A stretch of 64,000 nucleotides of DNA, from the NCBI GenBank assembly GCA_004794655.1, contig SMMW01000522.1, positions 2,542,001 through 2,606,000 of the forward strand. The letters are read 5' to 3'. The first letter of the stretch is position 1, and the number at the start of each line of letters is the position of its first letter. The stretch comes from Marisa cornuarietis (taxonomy: Eukaryota; Mollusca; Gastropoda; Architaenioglossa; Ampullariidae). Under the pieces are notes generated by a model, which saw only the letters and a list, made by a program, of their open reading frames with translations, searched no databases and had not been told where the DNA came from. The position numbers were made by a program, and so were the translations under genes. This document shows positions 12,506 to 24,556 of this stretch, in pieces.

Positions 12506-14515
12506 TGCGCGTGTTTGCCTGTATGCATGTAGATGGGTCGGTGGGTGTGTAAGTAGCGTTGCTTTGGGTGGATGGGTATAGAGGAAGATGCAGATGTGTA
12601 CGTGTCTGTGTGTACGTTGGAGTATGCAGGCGGATGCAAATGAGCGATTAAGTGCAACTTGTGTAGGTCCGTGCGTACCCTCAGTTGAATAGTTGACAAG
12701 GAAAAAGGTGGTGAACTACTTTTTATGACTGTCCCGCCGGATGCCTATTTGCAAGCTGCACAGTTCCAAGAAAGAAGGTCCAACTGCTGTACCTTTAGGT
12801 CTGTGATGTTCTCTTGCTTGGTTTCCATATCTTGAGTAATAATAATCAGAGAACATATACAGCGCACTTTCTAAAACCAGATTCAGAGAGAGAGAGAGAG
12901 TGTGTGTTCAAATGCATGGTTTATGGTTCGTCACTCAATCTCCGTGATGTGCACCTCTACCTCTACATCCCTTCTGTTTAAGCCATTGCTGTAGACAGGA
13001 TAGTAGACACCAGACACCGGGCACGTACTGTCGTGGAGGGACAAGAAACTAATGTAGTATGTGCTCTGAGTGCACACGGCACCATTGTGTAAATCCACGA
13101 GCTGATGTGCACCGTAACACGGACCCAAGGAACAAGCCGCTTTGGTTCGCAGAAAGAAGAACAAAATCACTGATAAAATTAAAGAAATATATCCGCTATG
13201 CGCACCCAGTTCAGGCCTTCCGCAACCAATGCCACATACATCGGAAAAACAGAAATCTAAGATCATTGATGACTGGAGTACGGTATCGATGATCTCGTCT
13301 CAGGTGATAGCAGTCGTTCAGAAGAGCATGGATGGCATAAAAAGGTAGATCAGACCTTTGAGATTCAGTAGCATCAGTTACCACGGAATGTCACAAGATG
13401 TACCAAATCATCACATTTTATTAGACGAATAAGATGACAATGCTTAAGAAACATATTTCTACGATAAGAAAAGTATGTCCTTTACGTTTTAACACTCACC
13501 AGGGGAAGGATCGAATGAAGCTTCGTTGTGCTGTGAAGTGTATGGAATTTAAGGTTGAAATATGGATTGAAATATGTAGTAATTCAAAATAGGAATCTGA
13601 ATGTAGTCCGCACATCGGTAACTAAAGACTGTTGAACTCTCTTTCTCTCTGTCTCTCACGCGCGACTCGCGTTTACAAAGAGAGGAAAACAGACAAAAGA
13701 AGGAAAGAGAGAAAGAAAGACATGCAGAGAAAGAAAGCGAGACAGAGACATACATTGACTACACACAGACACAAGCAGAGCAAGGCAGGCAGGAAGAGAC
13801 AAAGGAAATGGGAGAACAGGGATAATCAGGGGAGAGAAAGAAATAGGTGACGGGGTTTTCTTAACGTAAAACTACATTTTGAAGACTGAAGGACAGATGA
13901 TCTCCTTTTATGACTGGATTCGCTTCCCTACCCGGGCGGCTGTTAAGCTGATTTAAGCTGTTGCCATGATGAATCACGCGGCAAGGACCGCCACAGCATG
14001 ACAATGGTGCCCAGGTTTAGGTTTTCCACAGTTGAGCTGTCTGGGTACGGGTGCTTGCTTAGTAAATATTGATGTTGCTCGGTCTTTAGCTAAACAGATA
14101 ATGGGGGGGGGGGCTAAGCAGTCTCCAAAGTTAGAGGCGATCTTCCGTAATAGGTTGTGTTACTGCCTCTTCTTAAATAAACTATAACAGGGTTCAAGAG
14201 CTAAGCGACACTCGTAGTCCATAAATAACAGTTATGCGCTAAGCAGACGTGTTCGTGGGCGGGTAAAAATCTGCTTAAAACCCGTTACCTACCCAGCGTC
14301 CTTTTAATAGGACAGCTACATACAGTTTTTAAATCTCAAGTTCTCCCAGTGTCGTAGTTAGAGGACAGGTTGTATCCATCCACACACGCGAAAATATAAA
14401 AAAAACACTGATACTTTTTTGTGTGTTCCGGGGCTCCAAATAACACAACTTTTACAACGAAAACAAAATTACCCGTAAAATAATTTGGGAGATAACGGGA
14501 TTTATTTAACCCTTC
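12504..14515. other. non-coding stretch
   Basis: No gene recognised. It includes an AG run near 12886-12900 and a purine-rich tract with AGAAAGAAAG runs (about 13676-13850). It also has an overlapping pair of open frames on opposite strands near 12931-13350 without recognisable domains, and a G10 run near 14103. Confidence 0.45.
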
Positions 14516-14690
14516 ACAGCCTAAAGATCTAGCACTCAGCTGCTAACCATAAAATCAGTTAGTGTATAGCCAGATGACACTTGGTAGTCTATTGCCAGAT
14601 GTCAAGCTAGACTCGTCAGATGACTAAACAATCTGACATCAGACGACATTAGGTAGTCTATCGCCATAGCACACTATGCAGGCTATTCCT
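14516..14690. repeat. degenerate satellite related to the 17.4-17.9 kb array
   Basis: Two decayed units share CAGATGACACTTGGTAGTCT or CAGACGACATTAGGTAGTCT followed by ATYGCC. A third relative, CAGAAGACACTAAGTAGTCT, lies near 17697 in another array. Confidence 0.6.
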
Positions 14691-15935
14691 GTTATACTAT
14701 GTCTGATGCAGATTAGTGACCTAAGGCTCGGAGCAGTAGGTCAACAGGTTCCGGAAAAAAAAACGAGACACGGATTTATTTTTTCAACACCATTTCAAAC
14801 AGATGTCTGTCTGCTCCACACTCGTTTGCGCCCTTGCAAGGGTGGAAAGGAGATGATCACACACCCACTGACTGCTAGGATGTAAGAGGAAAGTAAAGAC
14901 CATTCCCAGTGAGCAAAATGGCGACCTTCACCCATGATGCATCTGCGTTCCGTTAGAGAAGCCAAAGTGTTAAGGCAGTGGACAACATGGTTGTCAGAGC
15001 TTCATTGTGTTATATCTTGGTCGTCACGAGGAACAGGAACCTTGCTCTCAGCATGTTTTCCTAGGAAGTAGTTCAAAAGCTGTTAATCCTGCAGTTGAAC
15101 AAGTATAGATTGTACATTGACAATACGCATATTTTAAACTACCCATGTTTTACAGTACCCGGCTTTTACACTCCGTATGATCTAGAATACCCATATTTTA
15201 TTACGTATGTTCTACAATACCCATATTTTAGCCTAGCCATAGTTTACTGTACCCACTTCATACATGGAATAAACTTAAAGAACTCTTGAGCCTGACGACG
15301 GCACTCTAAGACTTTGACTTTCAGACAAACATTATCATTGAAGTCTGTATGAAACGAAGGTTTCTACCTTCGAAAACTCTCTCAATCCTTGGTAAGCTGC
15401 TTTAGAGTTAGATGAGTGTAACGGTCATTTGCTTGAAAGTTTTTGTTTTCAAAGAGCAGTTGGGTGGGGGGAGTCGGAGGAGGGGATAATCTGAAGGACT
15501 CCTCTCTTCTTGCTGTTGCACGGCACACCGACCAGACAGCCGGCAGTCTCTTCAATCGGCGTCGGATGCTGACCCAGACACTGCTACAAGGAGGCTCGCA
15601 CAGGTGGGTTTTGCTGACGTCAGGATTATCGCTCTTTACTAAATCACACCTGCCTGAAGGGGCTTCTTACAGCCGTTAGACAAAGCTGGGTGACCCACGC
15701 AATCTGGTTTCTCAGTTATGTTTTCCAAAAGTGTGGCTTCTACAGTGGCGGTGCTGTCAGCGATGAGCATGGAGACAAAAGCGAGTGACGTATGTACATC
15801 AGGCAACGACCACCGACTATGAAGCCGACCGAATGACAATCGTCACAGGGTGATACGTCACACGTGGTGCGACACTTGGTGGTGCGTCTTGACCTGCAGT
15901 CGTTACCCGAATGATTATGGAAAGGATGTGATGAG
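14691..15935. other. non-coding stretch with a decayed repeat
   Basis: At about 15110-15255 are six or seven loose units around CTACAATACCCATATTTTA (18-36 bp). The remainder has no recognisable gene. A frame at 15443-15679 is open but has no domain. Confidence 0.5.
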
Positions 15936-15936
15936 G

Positions 15937-15971
<35 letters not shown>

Positions 15972-15981
15972 GCTGCTGCTG
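15936..15981. repeat. (GTT)n/(GCT)n compound repeat, polyglutamine-capable
   Basis: About 12 GTT units are followed by three GCT units. On the minus strand this reads as about 15 glutamines, first CAG and then CAA. It sits inside a 64-codon frame that continues as QPHHILSIII and ends near 15817. That frame has no ATG, and a stop lies just before it. Whether it is an exon is unresolved. Confidence 0.85.
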
Positions 15982-16036
15982 ATACTGATGTTGTGGTGAT
16001 GGCTGCAACACTTAAGTGGTCTTTTAACTCACCTGT

Positions 16037-16789
16037 TGTGTTTGGTCAGTCTGATTAAACAGAAAATTTGGTTTTCTTCTTCTATACGTATCTACATACA
16101 CAAATATACTTACACACATATTGATGCATACACATAATACGTTTAAAACATGTTTTATGCATCAGCGTATATTCAACAGTCTGCAATGTTTCGCTCCAAA
16201 ATGACTCTGATATTTTTTTTAATGCAAGAAGGAGGGCTTTTCTGGTGTGAGTGTGAGTTAGTGTTCTTGGTGGATCGCAGCAAATGTTTTTTCAGAAGCC
16301 GTCGTGCCTGCTGCACGGAGCCTGCCATATCGGGAAGTTCTTTATCGCTCAAACGATTTTCAAATGCATTTTAAAGAACGAGATGAGAGGACCCCCAACA
16401 TTAATCACAAACCGCATTTGATTTGAGGACGACCACCCGAGACGCGCTGTCCATTGATCAGTATACTCAGCAAGCTCGCGCAGACTATTGTTACCGCCAT
16501 TACTTGCCGCCTGGCGGCGCTGATGCCGCTCCACTGGGACCTCCCAGGTCCTCTGACATGGTTTGCCGGGCATGAGGTCGACGGATGCCGGATGGGTCAA
16601 GAAAGTGGAAGAAACGGGTGTTGACAGCGGTCCCAAGAGAAGCAGAGGGCACAAAAGCTGGCTTTTGTGATGGGGACTGTAGAGGGCGCTGCCGTCAGAG
16701 CCACGCCTTCACCCAGGGGAGTTAACCCAGAAAGACCGAGTTGCTATAATGAGCATTTTTGGACGGGGCTAGATGTCAGTCTTCCCGGG
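16037..16789. other. non-coding stretch
   Basis: No gene recognised. The open frames at 16150-16374 (plus) and 16349-16654 (minus) have no recognisable domain. Confidence 0.45.
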
Positions 16790-16930
16790 GCACAAGAACA
16801 AATTATTATTTCGAGTCCATCTCCATTACAGCTCCACAAGAACAAGTTTGTTTTCTTGGTTCAAGTTCCTCTTGACTACAACTCTATCAGAACAAGTTAT
16901 CGAGTCCCTCTCTACCACAGCTCGTGTACA
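16790..16930. repeat. ~50-bp degenerate tandem repeat
   Basis: Three units share AGAACAAGTT, a TCGAGTCC/TCAAGTTCC core and CTCTACCACAGCTC-like ends. The open frame at 16667-17044 runs through it, which partly explains that frame. Confidence 0.7.
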
Positions 16931-17046
16931 GCACGTGCACGCGAACACGAGAGTGTTCCTCTACTCATCCACAGCATGGTGCTCTGTGATTATCAACATG
17001 TGCTAAACACCATGTTATGCATAGGTATGAAGTTTACAAGTTAAAA

Positions 17047-17048
<2 letters not shown>

Positions 17049-17109
<61 letters not shown>
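17049..17109. repeat. (CA)n microsatellite
   Basis: About 30 CA units. Confidence 0.97.
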
Positions 17110-17111
<2 letters not shown>

Positions 17112-17384
17112 GCACGCGCATTCTTTACAACAAGAAAAAAGTAGAAATCAAAATGTAAATACCAAGCATTGAACAGTATCCGTAAAAAAGTAAAATCAAA
17201 CTCGTAGCCTTCGTATTAATAGACTTTCGTCTTGCCTACTACGTTCTAGCAGGTTCAGTCTAAGCAGTCACCAGTTACTATTTTGAAGTACTACACTTTG
17301 ATAAAAGTTTGATAAAAAGACAAACATGAAGACGGCCTGTACATGCGTGCCAAAACGTCGTGGGAAAAATATAGTCGCGACACA

Positions 17385-17900
17385 GGGCCTCGAAACACCG
17401 AACAAAATTACACCAAGCCACCAAACAAAACCACATTAGCCACCAACAATAATCCCGTCTAAGCACCAAATAAAACTGTCCACCAAAACATCTATCATAA
17501 AAAATAATATAGTTTCCCATCAAAATTAACATCAAGTTATTAAACACTACTGCACAGTAACAAAACTGATATCAGTCGACATAAAAACATCTAGCCTAAA
17601 AAACTAGTTTCAAAAAAATTAACATCTAGCCATCAACTAGGATCACATATAGCCACCAAAGTACTAATATTTAGTCATTAAACAAAACTGTTGTCAGAAG
17701 ACACTAAGTAGTCTGTCGCTCGATAGACCATCCAAAATATCCAACTACGAAACAATAGTACCATCAGGCTGCACTGCAAAAATTAACATCTAGTCACCAG
17801 TCAAAGACTAACATCTAGCCATCGAGCAAAAACGTCGTTTAGTCACCAGTCAAAGACTAACATCTAGCCATCGAGCCAAACCGTCGTTTAGTCACCTAGC
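17385..17900. repeat. degenerate satellite with CATCTAGCCA core
   Basis: Many decayed units of about 25-46 bp share AACATCTAGCCATC, AGTCACCAGTCAAAGACT and CACCAAACAAAAC pieces. Two adjacent 46-bp units (about 17780-17890) are nearly identical. It shares the AAGTAGTCTGTCGC-type segment with the array near 14.6 kb. Confidence 0.75.
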
Positions 17901-20900
17901 AGAAGAAGCATAAAGTTACCATTTAGGTATCTAGCTACCAAATGCGACAGGAACCAAACAGTGGTGGCTACTCAGCGCCACCGATACATGCTGGGCGGTG
18001 GGGATGAAAAGAGTCTGGCTGCTAGATGATGGCTGCTAGATGAAAGGAAATGATGCACACTGCCCTGATCGAGGTCGTCTCAATATCGGTATGATGACCA
18101 GGCTGAGGCCGTTTACAGGGTACACACAGCTCCGGTAACTGCACGTACGGACCTTTCCTGCTCTCCGCCGACTCCGCGCTCGGCCCCGGCATGTCGTCAG
18201 CACGACTGACGTCGCGGTCGTTAGAGATGCCAGTTCCTTTCTCCTTTGTCGGTCACAGCCGTGCCCATCTTCTGGTGTACTTCGGGCCAAGCTGTGTGCC
18301 ATTGTCGCGGAGCGGCGTGTGGTCCTTTTTAGGAGAGGCGGGAAACGACGAAGAAGCAGGGTACCCGCATTACCTGACGCGAAAGCTCCATCGCTCACCT
18401 TCTCAGGCTAATGACAGCTGCAGTGCACCTTCTGAATGAGACCCGTTTAGCATAATGCGGAGAGTAGACTCCCTGTTAACTGCCAAGAACGACCGAGTCA
18501 TGAACTGTTCCTCCTTGTCCCCCTTGTCTGTTCTCCTCTCTCTCTCATCTCCACACTTTTCTCCTCTTCCTCATTATCATTATTACTAACCCGCCCACCA
18601 ACCCGATCTAACAGCGCAACCGCTGGCAGAAATTCTTTTTAAAGAAAAACATAATCTGTCTGAAACTAAATGTTTATAAGTGATTCAAAACCTTCTATGC
18701 CTAGAAATGTTACATTTTTATACCTGTACTCCACAAGGAAAGTACGAAATTAATGAAAATTACTGACGCACGTTGACAAATGCATTATTACACTTAGCCG
18801 TTATTACACCCAGCCAAATAAATGTTGTGACTTGAGAGCACATGGTGCAGCCTACATGTAGCAGACCGTAACACCATTAGTTAATATGTGAGATAAAAGT
18901 GTGGGTCAGTACAGGACCGACATGCGGGCACCACCCAGCAAGCGTTCCGATGGGCAGGCGTGCGGAGACTACTACACCTACCTTTACTGGATGATGTGGA
19001 GCAAATTATATCTTCACGTGAAACATCGTGAATCACACATATTTCAAACTGTTCGATTTCTACTTTTCACTTTTCAGTCGAGCAAATTTGTCTACAAACT
19101 ACAAAGACTCACCTCCTGTGTAAGCTGTAGACTGGTCTCCTGTACACATCTCATAGACTAGTCTCTGGTGACAGAGTTCTACTCCCTTACATAGTATTTG
19201 AGACTTATTATTCATGTCAGGGACTTTTCCTTGTATACAAGTCTTCTGTACACTGCTAAAGAATTAGTTTCAGGTAAACAGTGCAGAGAAGTGATGCTCC
19301 AACACGTGATTCAAAGAAATGGCCGGCTGAAACATCTCGTTCAAGTTTTGTGAGCTGCTGGTGTTGTGGATAAGAAAGTGGATACAGAGTTGGATCAACA
19401 GCTACACTTATGTATTAAACTAACGTCTGCTCTTACTTTTATTTACTAAACCCTGACAGCAGCAACCCTAAGGATGGTCTTACAGACCAACCTCACGAAA
19501 GAAGCAGGTCAAGGCTGAGGGGGAGATTTATGTCTGAGAGGAAACTGTGATTTAATTTAAATTACATAATTGTGAGCTTTGGGAGACAGTTCTTTATTTG
19601 TCGTTTTTCCCTTGCGTTGATTTATTTTGGTGTAGCTTATTTTTTTCAATTGTTATTTTAATTTTAGTTTTATTTTTTTTATTTGCGGACTTGTTTTAGT
19701 TTGCTTTTTCTGGATCACCTGTTGTATTTCACTTACTTAAGTCGTGTGAGACAGGCTTACCTCGAAGTCTGCCTGTATGGAACCGGCTTTCCTCCAAGAA
19801 TCGTCGAGCAGACGACTTTTATGTTATTTTTATGCAACTCTATTTTTTATTTTCATGAATGTCAGGTTATTTTGAATTTTCTGTCAACCTGTTCCTGATG
19901 CAAATGGAATAAATGGAAGCGAAGCTTATTCTCCCCCCCCCCCCAAAAAAAAAGGTCGAAAAGAGACTTGTAACAGAACACAGCGTTGGATATTGTAGAC
20001 CAACAAATAGGTGAGACGGTTGACACATATTGATTACTAGAGACTTGTAAACATAAAACACCAGTAGGTCTTGACCAGACCCATAATCTAAGTCCTGCTT
20101 TAACCACAAAGGTTCGACTTAACAAAGGTTTTGATGGCTTTGGGACGTACTGTTGTTACCGAGAAAGTTCAAAGTTTTCATCGAATTCGGACGCTAAATG
20201 TGGGACATTTAGAAGACAGGGACAAAAAGACAGACAAGTGTCAATAAAAAGAAGAAAAGAAGTCAACAAACCTTTGCTTGTACCTTACCATACCCTCTCC
20301 TTTCCTTACAAGTTCCTCTCTCTCTCTCTCTTACACACGCACGCACACATTTGCTATCCGCTCAGATTTGACGAATAGCAATCTTGAAACAGCTATTTTG
20401 TAATAAGTATACCTGAACCATTTTTCTGCAGTCGTTGAAAGAGTTAGTGGAAAGTGCAAACTTCCTTCCACTAGTTGGTCTGAGTGCAAAGTCTTTGCGT
20501 AACAAAAGCTGACTGAACCTTACAAGCGCGAAGACTGTAACCAAACAAGTGTTGTGTGGCTTCTCTTAAACTTGGTAGCTGTTTCATCAGAGACTTTTAA
20601 CTGGAGCTCAAATTTTACAAGAAACGTGTACCAGACTCTGTGTGTCGGTGAGCAGACTCTGTACTTTAACTTGCTATCAGCCTCTGTAAGTAAACTTGTG
20701 CCAGACTAAACTTGTAGATTGACTAGTGCCAGATTCTGTAGGTGACTTGTGTGACACTTCATCTTGAATGGCATCAGCAGTGACAAAGGAAGCCATTCAC
20801 TCGGGGATTTTTTTTTTATGCAAAACTATGAAGAGGATGCTTCAAAATAATTGTGTGTGTGTTATAGATGAGTCCAAAATGCTTCCTAAGGTAGTACGAT

Positions 20901-21015
20901 GGAGGAGCCAAAAATGTTGTCTATAGCGTGGACGATACATGAGTCAAACAATACTATGGTATGTACGAGTGCCATACAATACTTGTTATGGCATTACATA
21001 GATGTGACAGACTGT
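17901..21015. other. non-coding stretch
   Basis: No gene recognised. There is a GC-richer part near 18100-18400 with open frames on both strands, an AT-rich segment (19540-19720), and a C13A10 homopolymer pair near 19934-19955. Decayed AGACTCTGT-type repeats lie at about 20630-20760. Confidence 0.5.
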
Positions 21016-21019
21016 CCGT

Positions 21020-21885
21020 AGATGATTTAGACAATCGTGTTCATGGAATTACAATAGACGAGTTAGACAATCCTGTCCTTGGTATGCGTGGTGGACTAGT
21101 TAGACAATCCTGTCTATGGTATGCATGATGGACGAGTTAGACAATCCTGTGTATGGTATGCATGATGGACGAGTTAGACAATCATGTCTATGGTATGCAT
21201 GATGGACTGACTAGTTAGACAATCCTGTGTGTGGTATGCATGATGGACGAGTTAGACAATCATGTCTATGGTATGCATGATGGACTGACTAGTTAGACAA
21301 TCCTGTGTATGGTATGCATGATGGACGAGTTACACAATCCTGTGTATGGTATGCATGATGGACGAGTTAGACAATCATGTCTATGGTATGCATGATGGAC
21401 TGACTAGTTAGACAATCCTGTGTGTGGTATGCATGATGGACGAGTTAGACAATCATGTCTATGGTATGCATGATGGACTGACTAGTTAGACAATCCTGTG
21501 TATGGTATGCATGATGGACGAGTTAGACAATCCTGTGTATGGTATGCATGATGGACGAGTTACACAATCCTGTGTATGGTATGCATGATGGACGAGTTAG
21601 ACAATCATGTCTATGGTATGCATGATGGACTGACTAGTTAGACAATCCTGTGTGTGGTATGCATGATGGACGAGTTAGACAATCATGTCTATGGTATGCA
21701 TGATGGACTGACTAGTTAGACAATCCTGTCTATGGTATGCATTATGGACGAGTTAGACTAGACAATTCTGTCTGTGGTATGTATGATGGACTAGTTAGAC
21801 AATCCTGTCTATGGTATGCATTATGGACGAGTTAGACTAGACAATCCTGTCTGTGGTATGTATGATGGACGAGTCAGACGATCCG
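21020..21885. repeat. 37/41-bp minisatellite with higher-order structure
   Basis: About 22 units of GACGAGTTAGACAATCCTGT then GTATGGTATGCATGATG. A 37-bp form alternates with a 41-bp form that has an extra GACTGACTAG start. The two make repeated 78-bp dimers, and larger blocks with a TTACACAATCC variant recur (near 21330 and 21559), so the array expanded by multi-unit steps. Units at both ends are more diverged. Each unit holds TATGCATGA. Confidence 0.95.
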
Positions 21886-24269
21886 TTAGACGGGTCAGAG
21901 AATACTGATTCTTCTCGCCCTTTAACCTTTGGGAGTTTACACTTTAAATTCCTGCATTGAACTTCATATTTCACATGCTGATAAACTACTTCATCATCGT
22001 CAGGACCCAGGCAGGATCTTCCTTTGTTCTCCTCCTCGGGCCTTGGACAAATCTGCGTGCGCGCGCGACTAAAAATGGAGGTGGCGAAGCGTGCGCGCGC
22101 ATTCTGAAGGGTAAGGCGAGCCCGCAAGATGGAGGACAGCTTCACGTGCGCGCGTGGCCTGCGGGAAGAAGGCAGATGAAAGAGAAGGCGGCGCAAGAGA
22201 AGTGGGACAGTGCATAGAGAAAGAGAGAGTCAGTCTCTGTACCATCGCCACACTACCTCGGCTCTCAACTTTTCCTTTACGAGCTCCTTTTTTTTTTTTT
22301 TGGTGGTGTGGGGGGGGGGGCGGAGGCTGCTCATCAACTTCACGAGCATTTTTGTTACCATGAGTACAGCGGTAAAGCATGGTACGGTCCTGTAGGTCCG
22401 AGTCGATTCCCTCTGAAATAATATTATTAGATTGGGATAACAGATACCTACAATCTCTGCTAAGACTAATTATAAGAGAGGTCATTGAAAATGTTTAAAG
22501 TCCCAGACTTGGGAGTATAGGTTGATAGGTATCACTGTTTCAAGACCTCTATCGTGTGCTGTAGACAAATAAGGAAGAGCGTATGAACCTTTCTGCGTTT
22601 TTCGTCCTGACTTTGTTTTGTGCACACGTGAGAAGCATGTGAATGTTAACCAACTAATGTATCGCATGACGTCAAAGAGCGACTTCAGCAGGGATGAAGG
22701 GAGAGGAGGAGGAGGAGACACTTCGAAAGGAGGGGATGGACTCGTGGAAAAGCGAGGGAGAGAGAGAGAACAAAAACAAAAAAGAAAAAACCCTGGCTTT
22801 AAGACGTCAGGTTGAAGGAAGAAAAAGTCCAGTGGTTGGAGGATACTCATTTTCCACCCAACTCTCGCTTTTCCTCGGGCATCCCGCGACGGAAACTGGG
22901 AGCCGGTGCCGCGGTGACAAATTTGCAGGAATCGTGTTGTCCAAGGGCTGTCAGCCTGGCCTCCCCAGCTTGTTTCGCCTCTCCAGATGATCCCGTCTTA
23001 TCGATTTGGCGAGTGGGCTCGCGACTTAAGCTGGAAGACTTTTCATATTTTCTGCACGAGCAGATCGTTCACTCGGCGAGATCTGGGTCAGTCCGTTGAC
23101 TCCATTTAGGGGGAGAGAGGAAGGACACCCAGTCGCCCGGATCGAGTGACCGAAGGAGAGCAGGTGAAATTCTGGCCTTCCGGATGTCAGGAAGAAGGCT
23201 ACAGCGGCTGTTGGAGATTTCTCGCCCCCCTCACCATTCAAACCCCTCCACACACACACCTCCCCCCCCCCACTTCGGTCTCTCCTTGCGTAGATCGCAT
23301 GTTGCGGTATGGCTAACCCTGCCTAATGTAATCAGGGTATTCATTTGTAGAAAACGTAAACTGCGCGTAGGAGCAGGGTTGGGGGAGGGCTAATTTTCTT
23401 AACACGAAGCTCGAACATTATGTTTCGCGCGAAGGTTCACGCGCAGCTCATGTCACGTGACCTCTCACATCCGCGCCTAAAAACCTGGCTGTCGACCTGT
23501 GCGCGTTGGAGAGTTGATTGGACGACAACTACGTTTAGACGCCATGAAGTGAAGTGGTCGTTGGACATGAGTGGCTTCCCGCCCCAGCTCGTTCTTTACT
23601 ACAGCAATCAGGATGCTGAATGTGACTCACGACAAACCTTTGTTATTAAAAAAAATACGGTCCACTAGTAAGGTATAAAACTAATAACAACCTTTACAAA
23701 GTAATTTATCTTCCTCGCTTTCTCTCCAGCTCCATCTCTGTTAAAGAAGCTTCACCTATGATAACTACTTCTCTCTCTCTCTCGTAAGCCGCCAGTTTTA
23801 ATATTATTCTTGCAGTCTTAGTACAAAAGTGAGGACAAAAGATCGGGAAGTTGCGCAAAAGATGCTCAAAATGTCAATGTGAGAGAGAGAGAGAGAGCAA
23901 AGGAATGAGGGGACCTGCATGTTCTATTTGTAAACACGTGTCAGCAAAGAAGGTAGACAACCTGTAAAATACATGTCTGGGTCTCGTGAGAACCCATCAT
24001 TTGTTCACCGTGGCGTCGTTTGCTCTGGAGTTTGAAGATCAGGTCCAAGCTTCACAAGCAAAAAGTCCGCACACGGCAGCAATGTCTGAGTGAGTAAGAT
24101 TCCTATCCCTGTTGCGGAAACAGGACCAAACAAAAAAATTGCTTTCATCGTTTCATTAACGACAAAGAAAGGAAAAGCATCGTTTTTCAGCAGAAGATGG
24201 CCGTAAAACGGATACACGCCTTTGTTTTAAGGCTTTAGCGAGTACGGCGCAGTCAGTCGGGCGTTAGAG
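21886..24269. other. non-coding, partly GC-rich stretch
   Basis: No gene recognised. At 22040-22170 lies CpG-rich sequence with GCGCGCGC runs. T13 and G10 runs follow near 22295-22320. A purine-rich tract lies at 22690-22830. A perfect GTCACGTGAC palindrome occurs near 23452. Confidence 0.5.
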
Positions 24270-24556
24270 AGATGCAGCCAGAAGGGTGGTACAGACAGGC
24301 AGACAGAAGAGTGACGTAGAGACAGGCAGACAGAAGAGTAACGTAGAGGCCGGGGAGACATAAGGGTGACGTAGAGACAGGCGGACAGAAGGGTGACATA
24401 GAGAGGCCGACAGAAGAGTTACTTAGAGGCGGAGAGACAGAAGAGTGACCGAGAGACAGACAGCCAGAAGGGTGACGTAGAGAGCCGGATAGAAGAGTTA
24501 CGTAGAGGCAGGGAGACAGAAGGGTGACGTAGAGACAGGCAGGCAGAGGGACCGAT
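24270..24556. repeat. 27-bp minisatellite
   Basis: About ten units of AGAAGGGTGACGTAGAGACA followed by GGCAGAC, with 10-25% differences. Because the unit is a multiple of three, the minus strand stays open as LYVTLLS-type nonapeptide repeats. I read this as a consequence of repeat length, not as a gene. Confidence 0.9.

Noticed and set aside
13059..13350. Basic peptide with KPLWFAERRTKSLIKLKK resembling a LINE linker
   Set aside because: Similarity is too short and no neighbouring LINE motif is seen.
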